Position numbers and translations under genes: made by a program. DNA of 64,000 nucleotides, taken from positions 3,410,001 to 3,474,000 of the forward strand of contig OZ234495.1 in assembly GCA_965153455.1 (NCBI GenBank), in the 5' to 3' direction. Below are positions 49,226 through 60,741 of the stretch, in pieces. Numbering within the stretch: position 1 is the first letter of the stretch; each line of letters opens with the position of its first letter. The notes under the pieces were generated by a model. That model was not told the DNA's origin, did not search any database, and saw only the letters and a list, made by a program, of their open reading frames with translations. This DNA comes from Sphagnum compactum (Eukaryota; Bryophyta; Sphagnopsida; Sphagnales).

Positions 49226-49941
49226 ATGTTAATCTTTACAACCCATTACCACTTTGCTAAGATCTGCAATCTATTGCAATTAGGCAATTGCATTATCTCC
49301 ATCTGAACTCACTATATGTTCTTCCTTGTGATTTTATGCTTTCTTGGACATGAGTCAACCTGCAATCCAATGTTGTGTGTGGGTTAGCACTCTACAAACA
49401 ACTACAACTAAGGTGATTAAACAACTGCATGAGCATCTGTTGAAGAAAAACAGGTAAAAAAGAAGCCATTGGCAACCATCATGTAGGAACACAAAAAGAA
49501 GACAATGGTGTTAGTCCTCTATTCCATTCTATTACAATCCGAATGAGAGCTCCTAAGTCTCAGCATTTCTTCCACTATCTAGAAAGGGAGGAAAAGGTTC
49601 ATGGTGGGGTAGGTTCCAATATAATACCAAAAACTTAACAATTGTCAAAAACCATATATATGTATGTCAAGCGAGCTGCCCATGTGGTTATTGAATTGAG
49701 CTTGCCATATGCATCTAAGGAAGGTGGGAATATATGATACGACTTCAATGTTTTGATCTACCAAGTCATGAGTCATAATGCCCTTCCTATTGTGCAGTTG
49801 TTTCAAAGGCATCACCTAATATCGAAGTGTGGTGATCACCTCTAGTGATTTGTACTAAGACCAGTATAGTATCGAGGTTAGATCGTTGGGGTACATCAAC
49901 ACTATGTCAAGATGGGCAATGGATGTAATCAACGAAGTGGG

Positions 49942-50463
49942 GCAAGAACAATGCAACTTGCACAAGAGGTTGCAACCAGAGCTTGCCACAAAATTCAAAA
50001 GTGGAACAACAAATTGAGGTTGAAGGAGAGAGAAGCAGCTTTACAGCAACGAGAATAGGAAGCACATGATGAAAATGTTGAAGATGATGGTCTTAGCCTA
50101 GATAGAGTTACTGCAATATATGCAAAGAAGCTTAGCCACATCTTCCATGTGTGTAAAAGTTACAAAGGTCAAACATTCCAACAAAAAGTTTTTGAAAAAT
50201 TGGTATGTGAACCATTCTTAAGTCCTGTGATGCTAGCATTTGTTGTTAATTGTAAGGCATTGCAAGATTGTGCTACAGTTTGCAGTAGTTTAGCTATTGC
50301 TTGGAGTGATTTAAAATATGGCAATGGGAAAGACAAATATTTAGCATGAAATGTTGTAGAAGCTGCTGTGGTATCATTGGGTGAAAGCATGAATGTGAGA
50401 GTAGCTGGAAGATGTGTGGGTCTGAAGAAAAGGTTTCTAAGGAGAGCTATGCTGTGTAGGTAA
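49942..50463 (+). pseudogene. decayed coding remnant, unknown, perhaps transposon-derived
   Basis: One frame is kept for about 170 codons with only two stops (after EAALQQRE and after GKDKYLA). It reads MQLAQEVATRACHKIQKW, then LSLDRVTAIYAKKLSHIF, VCKSYKGQTFQQKVFEKL and NVRVAGRCVGLKKRFLRR. I do not recognise the family. The basic tail and charged helical middle would suit a mobile-element protein, but that is a guess. Confidence 0.4.
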
Positions 50464-50469
50464 AATATT

Positions 50470-52100
50470 TACTTACCAAACTATGTTTAGCTAAATAGGT
50501 AGTTAAACTACCTACCCATCAAAATCTACTTACTAAGTAAATTAATTTCAGATATTCTTGTTTTATTTTTGGTTCAGTTTTTGGGGTCAAACCATTTTGA
50601 TTGGCTCATCCCAAGTACCATTTGTCATCTGAAAATGGTTGGTGCATCTAGTTATATAGTTTGTAAACTTGAAACATATGACAAAAACTAGTTGGTCCCT
50701 TCTGGGACCTGGAGTGGAGGTAGGCCTAAGGCCGTCTTTTATTGACCCATCTTGCACAAGACCTTCAATTCGAGAAGGCAGCAAGTCACCTACACTTTTA
50801 TCTAACTAACCCAAGTCCTTAAAATAGAGAACAGAAAGTCTAAATGTGTATTCTTCCATAAGAAAATCTGTTCCCTCCTGTACCAATCCTGCTTCAAGAG
50901 GTGTGAAGGAGGAATGCTGATAGTATTTGCCATCCAGTGGCCCTCCATTGTAGGCCCTGTCCGACTCTGCAGCTATCAAGTGCGTCTGCAGAGCACAAAG
51001 TCATGTCAGAAGGCTTTCCCAAAACAAATCAGGGGACTAAACCCAAAGCAAACATATGAAAGCAAAACAGACCAGCTGAGGATGACAGAAATACACTGAC
51101 AAGCATTTCCGATCTAATCATGCAATAAGCATCTTCTAGGGTTTAGGACCCTGTACATGGCTAAGCCATTCCTAGGAGCACTAACCTAAACGTTGTCAGC
51201 TTGGGTCACTAGAGAGAGTCGACACAGACAGAGCGGATGATGATATTACAGTCTTCCTCTGCAATATTATCTAGTTCATTACCTATTAAGAAGAGGTGAG
51301 GACTTCGAAAATTTCACATAGCCTGTTGTTTCCAGCAACTACAAACACACTGAATGATTGCTAGTCACAGCATGAGACTTGGAAAAAAGAACAGTACTAA
51401 TTTGGAACAGTTGGACTATTTACAGGATCTTATCAGACTGTTGTTCTCTAACGTTGTAGACCAAGCTGCCCAGAAAACTGAATACTACTTAGCCTACTAC
51501 ATGGGGGGGGGGTTAAACAAGCCAGCAGCAGCTGCAAAATCACTGGCATACATAAGTCTTCTTCAGCACCTGGACACTTTCTGCAACTGATGTCCACAGA
51601 CATGTCTATGATGGATTCAATGGTACAAATGAGATCGGAGGGGATTTTCACAAGAGCCCTATGAATTATATGGTCTTGGACTTCTTGTGCAACTCTAGCT
51701 CACCTTTTTTTTTTACAAAATAAATATTGCTGCTAGTGAGAACCGGCATGTAGGTTGCAATAGCCTGTCATTGTGCCCTTTATTAGTACCCAACATATTT
51801 ATTAAAAAACAATTCCCCAATAACAGGGCAACACTAGCCTCAATGCCTTGATTGTTTCTATAAAAAAATTGTGGACTCTGAGAAACTTTTTCAAATTCCC
51901 ATCCAGCAATTAAGTAGTTTCAATGATATTCAATCAGCCAACAAGGGCACAGTGACTTGAGAGCCTTTGGGTGAACCCAAGCTAGTCCATTTAAATTATT
52001 TCTAAACATTACAAATATCCCATGGTTAGACTAAATCAGGGTGTCTGAGTTCAGTTTAACATTTTTTGGGCTTAATATGGTCACTAAGAGGCCTCACTCA
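50470..52100. other. no gene recognised
   Basis: Short unassigned frames only. AGTGGAGGTAGGCCT (50,713-50,727) is the exact inverse of AGGCCTACCTCCACT at 52,150-52,164, but no target duplication flanks the pair. Confidence 0.4.
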
Positions 52101-52102
52101 AA

Positions 52103-52167
52103 TGATGCCACGTGGCGCTCTGAAAATTTAGATTGCATTTTGAGCCCTCAGGCCTACCTCCACTAAA
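52103..52167. repeat. 65-bp repeat, copy 1 (identical to 59,014-59,078)
   Basis: It begins TGATGCCACGTGGCGCTCTG and ends GGCCTACCTCCACTAAA. The two copies appear identical over 65 bp while the flanks differ, pointing to a recently active small repeat or the end of a larger one. Confidence 0.8.
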
Positions 52168-52681
52168 GAAAGACGGTGAAACTCAGAAAACCATCAAATG
52201 GTTTTTTGAGTTTCAACCCACCCCCCCTAATGCTAATGTACTTTTTGGCAGGTTTTTGTTGAATCTCACCCTGTGTATGACCAAGCTCAGGGTGCTAGTG
52301 TTGTGTTTTCCTGACTTTACGGATATCTCTATTGTGCTGCGTAAATACCAGAACCTGGGGATGGGACGGAATTGAGGCACCTTGTCACCATTGACAAGAG
52401 AGAACCAGTACCCACCAGTGTTGCATGAAGGGTGGATGCTAATTGGTCGGTAAATAGTTTTCTGTTGGGTTCCAGTTCCATAGCTAACATGGGTGTGAGC
52501 TCAGTTGCTTTTTTTACAACCCACCTACTAGGTGCCTGATTGTTGGTTTGTTAGTTGTTAGTAGGTAGGTAGTAAAAACAGCCCATAACTAATGTATAAA
52601 GTATAAACTACGAACCATCTACTTTGCTAATAGTCACTTAGTTTCTTAGGTATTTACAAGTTTACAGATAGGACCTGTATG

Positions 52682-52795
52682 TGACACAATGGATTAACGT
52701 CTGGTTCACCTTGGTAATGTGTTTGAGGTTTATCTAGGACTCATCTGCAACTCAGGATCTGGTGGGTGCGGGTTCACTCTGGCCATAGCCATGGG
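52682..52795 (+). repeat. SINE-like sequence with a tRNA-Arg-type head
   Basis: CACAATGGATTAACGTCTGG resembles the A-box part of tRNA-Arg, and GTGCGGGTTCACTCTGG further on resembles a B box. The last motif recurs at about 14,432-14,449 (GTGCCGGTTCACTCTGG). No intact tRNA fold is present, so it is not a tRNA gene. Confidence 0.4.
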
Positions 52796-53243
52796 CATTT
52801 TGTACTCTTACTCTTTAGTTCCCTAAAATACCCCCAAGAAGTGACTAGTTGTTTGGCCTAATTACTAATTAGTTAGTGGAAACTGGCAAGCTTTTCAACT
52901 CCAGCACCAATTTTTTTGTGATGGGCCAACCTCCGTCATCCCACAAATTGACGGCCCAATGAAAAAATCACAATCCGTGGACTCATTAATTATGGGGTTC
53001 CTATTAAATTTGGGAGGTTTTCCAAGGATCTAGAAGAGTAGACCCCATGCCCATTTACATACACTATACAAAAAGTTGCTAAACAAAACAAAGTGTGCAA
53101 GAAATGTGACACAACCCTCTTTGTTATTACTAGGAATAAAATCTCTGATTAAGAGAATGACTTGTAAAAACTCCAAATCCTTGTTGAAAACCACCTTTCA
53201 ATTCGCATCTCATTTGCATGCAACATGTAAGTACTAACTCACC

Positions 53244-53520
53244 AAGGCAACTTGTCAAAACAATTCGAGGCACCAATTTGAACAATCTTATTGGTCACAA
53301 TTTTTTTGTTTCCTCCTATGGACAAGGCTGTGAACTTATTACAACATTTAATATTCTGTTTACTGAAGTTAACTCCTCAAAACAATTCAAGGGCCCTCAT
53401 TCTGACAATCTGGTCAGCCAGATAAGTTTTTTTTTCTATGCTAGGCACAAGCCTATTCCACAACCTTTTATATTTTATGAATTTACTAATCTTATAACCC
53501 TTGTTTATATGCAGACAAGG
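53244..53520 (+). repeat. degenerate ~120-bp tandem duplication
   Basis: The stretch from about 53,256 (AAAACAATTCGAGG) to 53,372 is paralleled by 53,376 (AAAACAATTCAAGG) to about 53,495, with similar order of CAATCT, TTTTTTT, TATG..CA.GGC and TTATATT words. It translates as one open frame of about 100 codons, but similarity to any known protein is absent. Confidence 0.45.
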
Positions 53521-53667
53521 TAAAAAACTAACCATTTTGTGGAAGGAAAATGTTTCACGCCTATGGGCTTTCCTCATAATAAAGCATGAGGCAAAGGTTA
53601 TCATGAACCTGAACATATGTAGATCATGAGGGGTAGGAGGGGAAAGGTTCTTACACCTACTTACTAT

Positions 53668-53717
53668 GAGTGGGATGGGTCCTACACCTACATATAAGTC
53701 TAGGACCCATCCCACTC
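53668..53717. repeat. perfect 17-bp hairpin
   Basis: GAGTGGGATGGGTCCTA (53,668-53,684) is followed after 16 bases by its exact reverse complement (53,701-53,717). It could be a small foldback or a MITE core. No T-run follows, and in a plant nuclear context it is not a terminator. Confidence 0.7.
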
Positions 53718-54399
53718 TTATGGTGTAATATCCCTGCACTTGCCTAGGAGGGCTATTCAGGTATATAAGGTGTCATCCACATAGCCTCTGAAATTTCTCC
53801 CAACGTTCAGCTGTTCAATTTCATGACAAGTAGCATCAAGTTCATGCATTATTGTAGTGTAGGATACCAACCCTATCTATATTGGATAGCATTTGTGGAA
53901 GAGTGCTTGCCTGGCCTGACGCATTGGAATCATTTTCCTGAGCTTTTTTTTTTTTTTTTTTTTAATACTTTGTTTTTCAGAAGAATGCTTCATTTGCACG
54001 CTAGACCATGATGTAAGGATAATTTCTTCAACAAAAGTGGGTGTGGCCAAACTACATTAGCAATTACACAGCCAATTTTCTAAAAAAAAGTGGTGGTGGG
54101 CGGATGGTGGGGTAGGAAGACTGTCTCCACTCCATAGGGTGGATTTTCTTAGGTTTGCATAATGTAAAAAAACAAAAAGCATTGTATTGTTGAATTGTTG
54201 AATTTCTTTTAATATTATATGGGTTGGGGAATCACTATTTTTTCAACCTTTTATCATCAGGATATCCCAGCCTGCAAATGGTAGTAGGCCGACTTCACTT
54301 TTGCAAACAATGACCTAGGAAAAACGGAAGGCATGTTGGACCCTTTCTCGGACTCTCATTTGGGGACCTGAGGAGAGAAGAGCACCTACCCACCTCCAA

Positions 54400-55200
54400 C
54401 TTTATGTACAACAGGCCCACAACTGGGCCATCCACTTTGTGAACCGGGGAGTCGGCCACATTCCACTCCTTCCAATTCCTATGTCCGACTATACAAGCAC
54501 AACTTGTGCCGGCCCATGTGGGCTTCATAAACTCTATTGGGTGCATGATGACTAAGACTAATCAAATGTCAAACCAACCATACAATTTCTAACTGCACCA
54601 TTTATGCATGAAATCTATCGAGCCATCAACTTTGTGAACCAAGGAATAGGTCACACTCCACTTCTATGCATGTTCATTCCTAGGCCACGCATGTTGATCA
54701 ATCAAATGTCGAACCAACCATACAATTTCTAAGTACACCATCTATGCAGGCAATCCATTGAACCATCAACTTTGTGAACCAAGGAATAGGTCACACTCCA
54801 TTCCTCCCCCAATTCCTATGTCCAATTATTCAAGCACACGTCAAGCCAGCCCATGTGAGCTTCATAATATCTATTGGTCACATGGTGATCAATCAAATGT
54901 GGAACCAACCACACAATTTATAAGTGCACCATGTATGCACGCAATCCATTGAACCATCAACTTTGTGAACCAAGGAATAGGTCACACTCCACTCCTCTCC
55001 CAATTCCTATGTCCAATTATACAAGCACACGTCAAGCGGACCCATGCGAACTTCTTAAAATCTATTGGTCACATGATGATCAATCAAATGTGCAACCAAC
55101 CACACAATTTCTAAGTGCACCATGTATGCACGCAATCCATTGAGCCATCAACTTTGTGAACCAAGGAATAGGTCACACTCCACTCCTCCCCAAATTCCAT
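54400..55200. repeat. ~191-bp satellite, about four and a half copies
   Basis: CCATCAACTTTGTGAACCAA with GGAATAGGTCACACTCCA recurs at 54,623, 54,763, 54,954 and 55,145, with a diverged copy at 54,428. Spacings are 195, 140, 191 and 191, so one unit is shortened. Each unit also has CAATTCCTATGTCCAATTAT and ATCAATCAAATGT(G/C). Repeating open frames of about 65 codons are by-products. Confidence 0.85.
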
Positions 55201-55476
55201 TGATCCAATTGACTTTTCTAACTACATTTAAAGCCTCTAAGAAAAGAGACTTGACTTAACATATTCTATTTTTGTCCTAGGAAATTATGAAAAACCCATG
55301 AATTAACATATCTTATTTTTGTCTCATATGAAAGAAGTGAATGTTTTAACACTAGTGAAATTTAATATTGACCTCTCACAAAACCAATTTTTGTGATAGA
55401 CTTTTTTTCACGTGACCCCACAAAAATACATCTAGTCAAATGTAATATCAGAAGCATGAACCATGCATGTTGCTAG

Positions 55477-55908
55477 TCATCTAGTAAATACTTTAGCAAA
55501 AGAAAACAACATGACTATCATATATCCAAACATGTTTTTTTTTGCATCAAATGAAATTTGAAAATAAATAAATAAAATTCTAATGTTCAACCCATGAAAA
55601 AACACATTTCTCCCTTCCCTCCACATCCATATAGAGTTCTTCTTTGTATCATGAAGCATCAAACTACAAAATCCATAAGCTTTTAAATATTTGTCCCCTA
55701 CATCATAATGTTCACCTTCCCTAAAAGCCCTCTCTATCTTTCTTTCTCCCTTTCCATATGTGAATTTCTTAACACTCTTTTGATCCCTACATAACCTACC
55801 CAAATTGTCCATGTCGATGGACAAAGCAAGAGCAATGATTTTATGAGAAATTGCACCATCAACACTTGTAAAAACCCTAGAGTAATCCTCATTAGCAATT
55901 TTTTTTCC
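55477..55908 (-). other. unidentified minus-strand open frame
   Basis: The minus strand is open for about 145 codons from 55,908 to 55,477, without an ATG before the internal Met near 55,813. It contains IANEDYSRVFTSVDGAISHK, LGRLCRDQKSVKKFTYGKGE and FREGEHYDVGDKYLKAYGF, which look like real protein with mixed composition. I do not recognise the family. It may be an exon or a gene fragment. Confidence 0.35.
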
Positions 55909-56337
55909 ATGTCACATAAAATTTGTGCCAACTTTAACCTCTTCCATATTTATAAAAACTTTCAAAATGTACTACCCAAAAATGGATATTATAATTCAAT
56001 AATAATACTAGTAGTATTAATAATAATAAGTGAATCATCATTTCATTCTCACTATATTACTATTATAGCATGTCTTGTGAACCAACCCACACAATGAACC
56101 AAGTGGAAGCTTCAACTTGTGGAAACTAAACCCAAGGCTTGCGACAATGAAAATAATCATTTAAAAAGAATAACATGGAGTTGTTGGAGGTCATTTTGCA
56201 ACTAATATCATAACTCGCAAGATAATTCAATGCCAACTATTGGTGGGCAACTTGTTTCAAATATGTAATTGAATGTTGTAGGATGTGATGCATGTTAATG
56301 AATAGGAAGTTCGATTACACTTAATTTAGCAAAATTA

Positions 56338-56605
56338 GTGACCACATTATTTGAAAAACCATTTATGAAATGGGGATTGAATTTTATGGGACCAATTAAA
56401 TTTACTGGCATGTACACAAGAAATAGGTACATTTTGGTGGCAACCAATTATGCAATGCAATTGGTCAAAATAAAGGTGTTCTATAATAATATTGCAATTG
56501 TCACTCTTAGACTTTTATATGAATAATATATTATCATGTTCCAACTATCTAAAGACACATCTGATTGATCAGGGAATAAATTTCATCAAGGAAACAATTT
56601 GATAT
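56338..56605 (+). pseudogene. Ty3/gypsy integrase core remnant
   Basis: The frame reads FMKWGLNFMGPI, then RNRYILVATNYAMQLVKIK, then IAIVTLRLLYE, matching the start of the retroviral-type integrase core of plant gypsy elements (W.LDF.GP, RYILVATDYATKW). The catalytic Asp of ATDY is Asn here. After a stop at about 56,524 a second frame gives LIDQGINFIKETI, corresponding to the D..G..F motif. No LTRs were located. Dead element. Confidence 0.8.
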
Positions 56606-56749
56606 TTCATCAAACAGTTTGTTTTTTTTGTCATACTAATTTAATGCCATTTATTGGTGGATGACTAATTCATGTTTTCATATTGTACTACTTATAAGGA
56701 GGCCATAAGTTACACAAGTAATGTATGGATTATACCAATTAATGCTTGC

Positions 56750-59010
56750 AAAATATGTCTTTCCAATCATTAAAAAGGACATGGTGGGATGGAAATCCAA
56801 TTTGTGTGCTTACAAACTTACTTGTTTATTTGGAGCATTTATAAGGATACAAGTTACATGCACAAGATGATGTTGTTGCCAATTAACGGAACAAATCACT
56901 TTGGTAATAACATCACCATGAAAATATTTTCAAATTTGGCTATTATACATTGTCGTTTCCGAAGGGTGCCAAAGACCATACGATAAAAATTTTAAATATA
57001 CAGTTTGGTGTTTAATATACTCAATATTGCCCATTGAGTAATATTGTGTTATTGGTTGTTCTTGATAAGTTTCACCCAAATCCTATACTTGATAATGTTT
57101 ATAAGTTAAAACCACACAAATTATTGAACATGTTTCTTAACGTACTACAAAGTAGTTGGTTGTTTTAGAGATGAATATTCCATAATTTGCACTAGTGATT
57201 ACACAACCTACATAAGTCATATCACTATTGCTAAAGGATTTTTTCAACTAGTGTATTAGGGAAACCCCCAATAATACTTTTTGCATTATATTTTATGAAC
57301 AAATTTAGAATGAAACATAGGATGAATTTGAAACCATTGTTAACTTGCTTTCATTTCCAAACATGACAATGTTATTCATTACAACATATTAATGCTCACA
57401 ATTGTTATTAATTTATTAATTACACATGTCATGTGTGTGTAATTAAAATTACTATAGATAATAAGTTTAGACCAATGTTGTGCATGTATATTGATCGGTA
57501 TTGGGTATACTAGTATCAATCTAGGTATCAAATAACAAACATGGCTAATATGCCTATATAAAAAAAACAACATTTATATCCATATATTGATCAATAGACA
57601 AATGTTAATACTATGATTAATAATAGACTTCCCTTGTTGTAAATTTTGGAAACATTATTCATAACAATATTTCACTTTCATCAATTAATCACATTACTAG
57701 TATCAAATGACCCTAAATAAAAGATGATTTTATTATAACTTATTAATAATGACATTGCTACTTGCCAACTTTGCTTCAATGAATGCAACTTTGTTGGAAT
57801 GGCAGTTTGTTTGAAGATCTTCATGAGTAGGTTGCAATTCATACATGTCAAGTTTGTGCAATTCCATAATAACATAATTGATGATTTCATTGTTGACTAA
57901 TTCTTATCAATGGAACTTCACTACTTGACCTTGGTTGTCCCTAGGTCCTTTGATAATTTTCAAAGGTTGTCAAAGTTGTGGACACATGGAATTTCTTTCT
58001 TTGTAAGTTTATTTTAATGCAGGGTGAATATAATCATTACTACTACTACCAATATTGAGACCATGTTGGTATGAAAGTTTCAAAATTAACATTGCTACTC
58101 ATATCTAACTAGTTTCTTTTGTGCATTATTGATATTAGACTGGTACCAAAATTTCAAACTTAAATAATATACTTAGATTTGGCCAATATCAATTTATTGA
58201 AAAATCTTGAGACCTAGACTTGGCTAGTATAAATAAAATGTAACACATGCACAAAACTAGTTTAGACCTAGCCCATAGTTCCATAATGACATTGATTTCA
58301 TTAGGCAAGGTCATTAGTGTTAATCATGTCATGTCACACTAGGCACATTAGTTTTGATGTGACGTAAACTAGCATCACATTGGTTTATAGTCAACTAAAG
58401 GTCAACTTAGGTAAACAAAAATTGTTTTGTAAGGGTACAGTTAATTACACCAATGGTAATTGAAATTTAGTCTCCATCAAGTTTAATGAACTATGTGTGG
58501 ACTTTGATCTTGGTCCATATGGCAAACAAAATGTAGTCCCAAAAATGATGTAACTCATCTACATGTGATAAGTGAATTTTATTTTACCAATTGATTTTTG
58601 ACCAAAATTCAATCACCATGTATGGATGACCTTGTTTTTTTAATGTATGTATATTTTTCATGAAGTTTCAACTTCAATTGCCACAAGGATTGAAACCAAG
58701 GTGGACTTGGGTCCCAGTCCCTAAGCAATTGAAATATAGTTTCAATGAAAAAACCAACCATATATATGTGGCAATTGATTTTGATTGTTATGTTGATGAT
58801 TTGGACTTTTTCTTTTCAAACAAGGTGGACTAGATCCCAATCCCCTATGGTGATCCAAATTCAATCTTAAAAACAAATTGATAATAAATAGTAATAAAAA
58901 CTACATGTAAAATGAAATAATAATGATATTCTTAAAGTTATGGGAACATTTGGTCAATGTTTTCTTTGACCATAGACAAAAATACGTGTTAGAAATGACA
59001 ACCAACAATT
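56750..59010. other. AT-rich, no gene recognised
   Basis: Possible continuation of the decayed gypsy element up to about 57,300, with stops in every frame. The rest is AT-rich text with repeated phrases such as GGTGGACTAGATCCCAATCCC near 58,700-58,850 but no coding. Confidence 0.4.
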
Positions 59011-59013
59011 AAT

Positions 59014-59078
59014 TGATGCCACGTGGCGCTCTGAAAATTTAGATTGCATTTTGAGCCCTCAGGCCTACCTCCACTAAA
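59014..59078. repeat. 65-bp repeat, copy 2
   Basis: Identical by eye to 52,103-52,167. Its right end abuts the repeat that starts at 59,077. Confidence 0.8.
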
Positions 59079-60581
59079 TATAGAAAGATGCTTAAACAAT
59101 TCAATTTCATATGTAGCTTGTAGCCAACTTTGGACAAATCTTCCTATGAATCATTCCCATTGTGGCTACATCACAAAATTCATGAAAAAAACATTGGTCC
59201 TCCCATATTCTTACAAACCATACAAACATGTGCAATTAGTGAAATGTAAGCAAATACAACATTGAAAATTTCAAAAACACCAAAAGGAAACAAATGTATA
59301 ATTTGCATCTAATATGAATGAACAATATGATGCAAATTGCCCTAATTCATGCCCCCCTTTTTTCAAGGGCTAAAAGTAAACAACCTTGAAGTTTGTGAAG
59401 TTGCAAAAAGAACATAGCTCACTTGTGTTTAGCAAGACATCTTATGATAATCTATGAATATAGAATTATTGATATCTATCATTGATGGACAATAAGAAAT
59501 AATTTGAGACTTTGGAGGCATGATTTTCTTTTGGTTATGTTTTTGGATGCCTCCAAAATTTAAATGATTAGTTTTGAGACGTGTTCCAATTTTTCTCATT
59601 GGTCATTTTGGCCTTTGGTATACATGACCAAAAACAAAAACTTTGTGTAAAAATAACCCAGCTTGTGTGGACCTTGGACTAGCTTCGTCATAATACTCTA
59701 AAACTTTGAGGATCCTCTTGAACTAACCAACACAGCCTTTCATGATTTCTCAGTATACAGTCTTAAAATTGTCACTGAGTTGTTCCCTGTAGAATAGCTG
59801 CTCCCACCCCAGTTTCCCACCCCAGAATACATAGTGCTTCAACAAGCTATTATTTGTGTAATAGGTCTGTGGGTACCTATTTTATAGTCTAGTCATATGA
59901 GGGGCCTCCATATGCCAGCAACAAAGCCCTCTAGGCCGAATTTACAATTTACCTTGGCAAAGGGGCTGTCCATTTTCTAATTCATCTACGCTACAAAATC
60001 GAGCACCTAAAACACCCTACAATGTTCCTAATGGAAAAGAACTGAGCAATTTCCTTTCTCAAAGAGTTTACGAATTCAATAAAAAAATCCCATATTGCAT
60101 GGATTAGACAAGTGTTGGGCAGTTGTTTCAACCACTGTTGGGCGGTTCTCATTTTTGTAAGAACCCCTGGTTCCGGTTTTTTGGGGCAGGTTTTAAGAAC
60201 CGCCCCAGTTCTTGTAATTACTTTTCTCATTCTGAGATCCGACCCAATTTTCCGAATTTCAACAAACATCTGGTTAGGTGGTATTCAATATTAATGGTTC
60301 TCACAAAATTTTGAATCGGCGGTTTTCAGGGACGGTTTTCACAAGTCATTCTCACAAATCATGCTTTTTAGTTATATATATTTTACAATTTTTTTGGGGT
60401 TTTTCATGTTTCCTTTCTAATAATCAGTTTTTTTGTGGCATAAAACTCAGTTTAGCAGCAAATTTGATGCTAAACTGAATTTGCCCTGTTCCTTTCACTA
60501 GATGCAAAATACCCCCCCCATCTGGCACCATTTGGCACCTTCTTGTCTTCTTGTACAAATTTTTCGGCCCCTGCATGATTC
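59077..60581. repeat. second copy of the 10.6-kb repeat core
   Basis: Same order and orientation as 10,585-11,968, from AATATAGAAAGATG to CTTGTCTTCTTG. It has about 75 extra bp near 59,683-59,760 and other small indels. Shared landmarks include CCCTCTAGGCCGAATTTACA, CACCCTACAA and TGTTGGGC.GTTGTTTCAACC. Noncoding; likely a transposon or LTR family whose ends are not resolved. Confidence 0.8.
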
Positions 60582-60741
60582 TAGATGTCCTTTTTATTTT
60601 GCAAAAGAACTTAATATTATTTTTATAATTTTTTAATAATTTACATTTAGCAGCAGCTCACCAAATTTGAAACCCTAACCTTTCCTGGTATAGAACATGC
60701 TACCAACCATTGGCACAAATTCAGGGTCTAAGGAATGTGAG

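Noticed and set aside
50713-52164. 15-bp inverted repeats that could bound a 1.45-kb MITE-like element
   Set aside because: No target duplication, flanking words in different order, and the right motif belongs to the 65-bp repeat shared with 59,014.
54758-55143. Two similar 64-70-codon frames suggesting a small gene family
   Set aside because: They are the same satellite unit translated twice.
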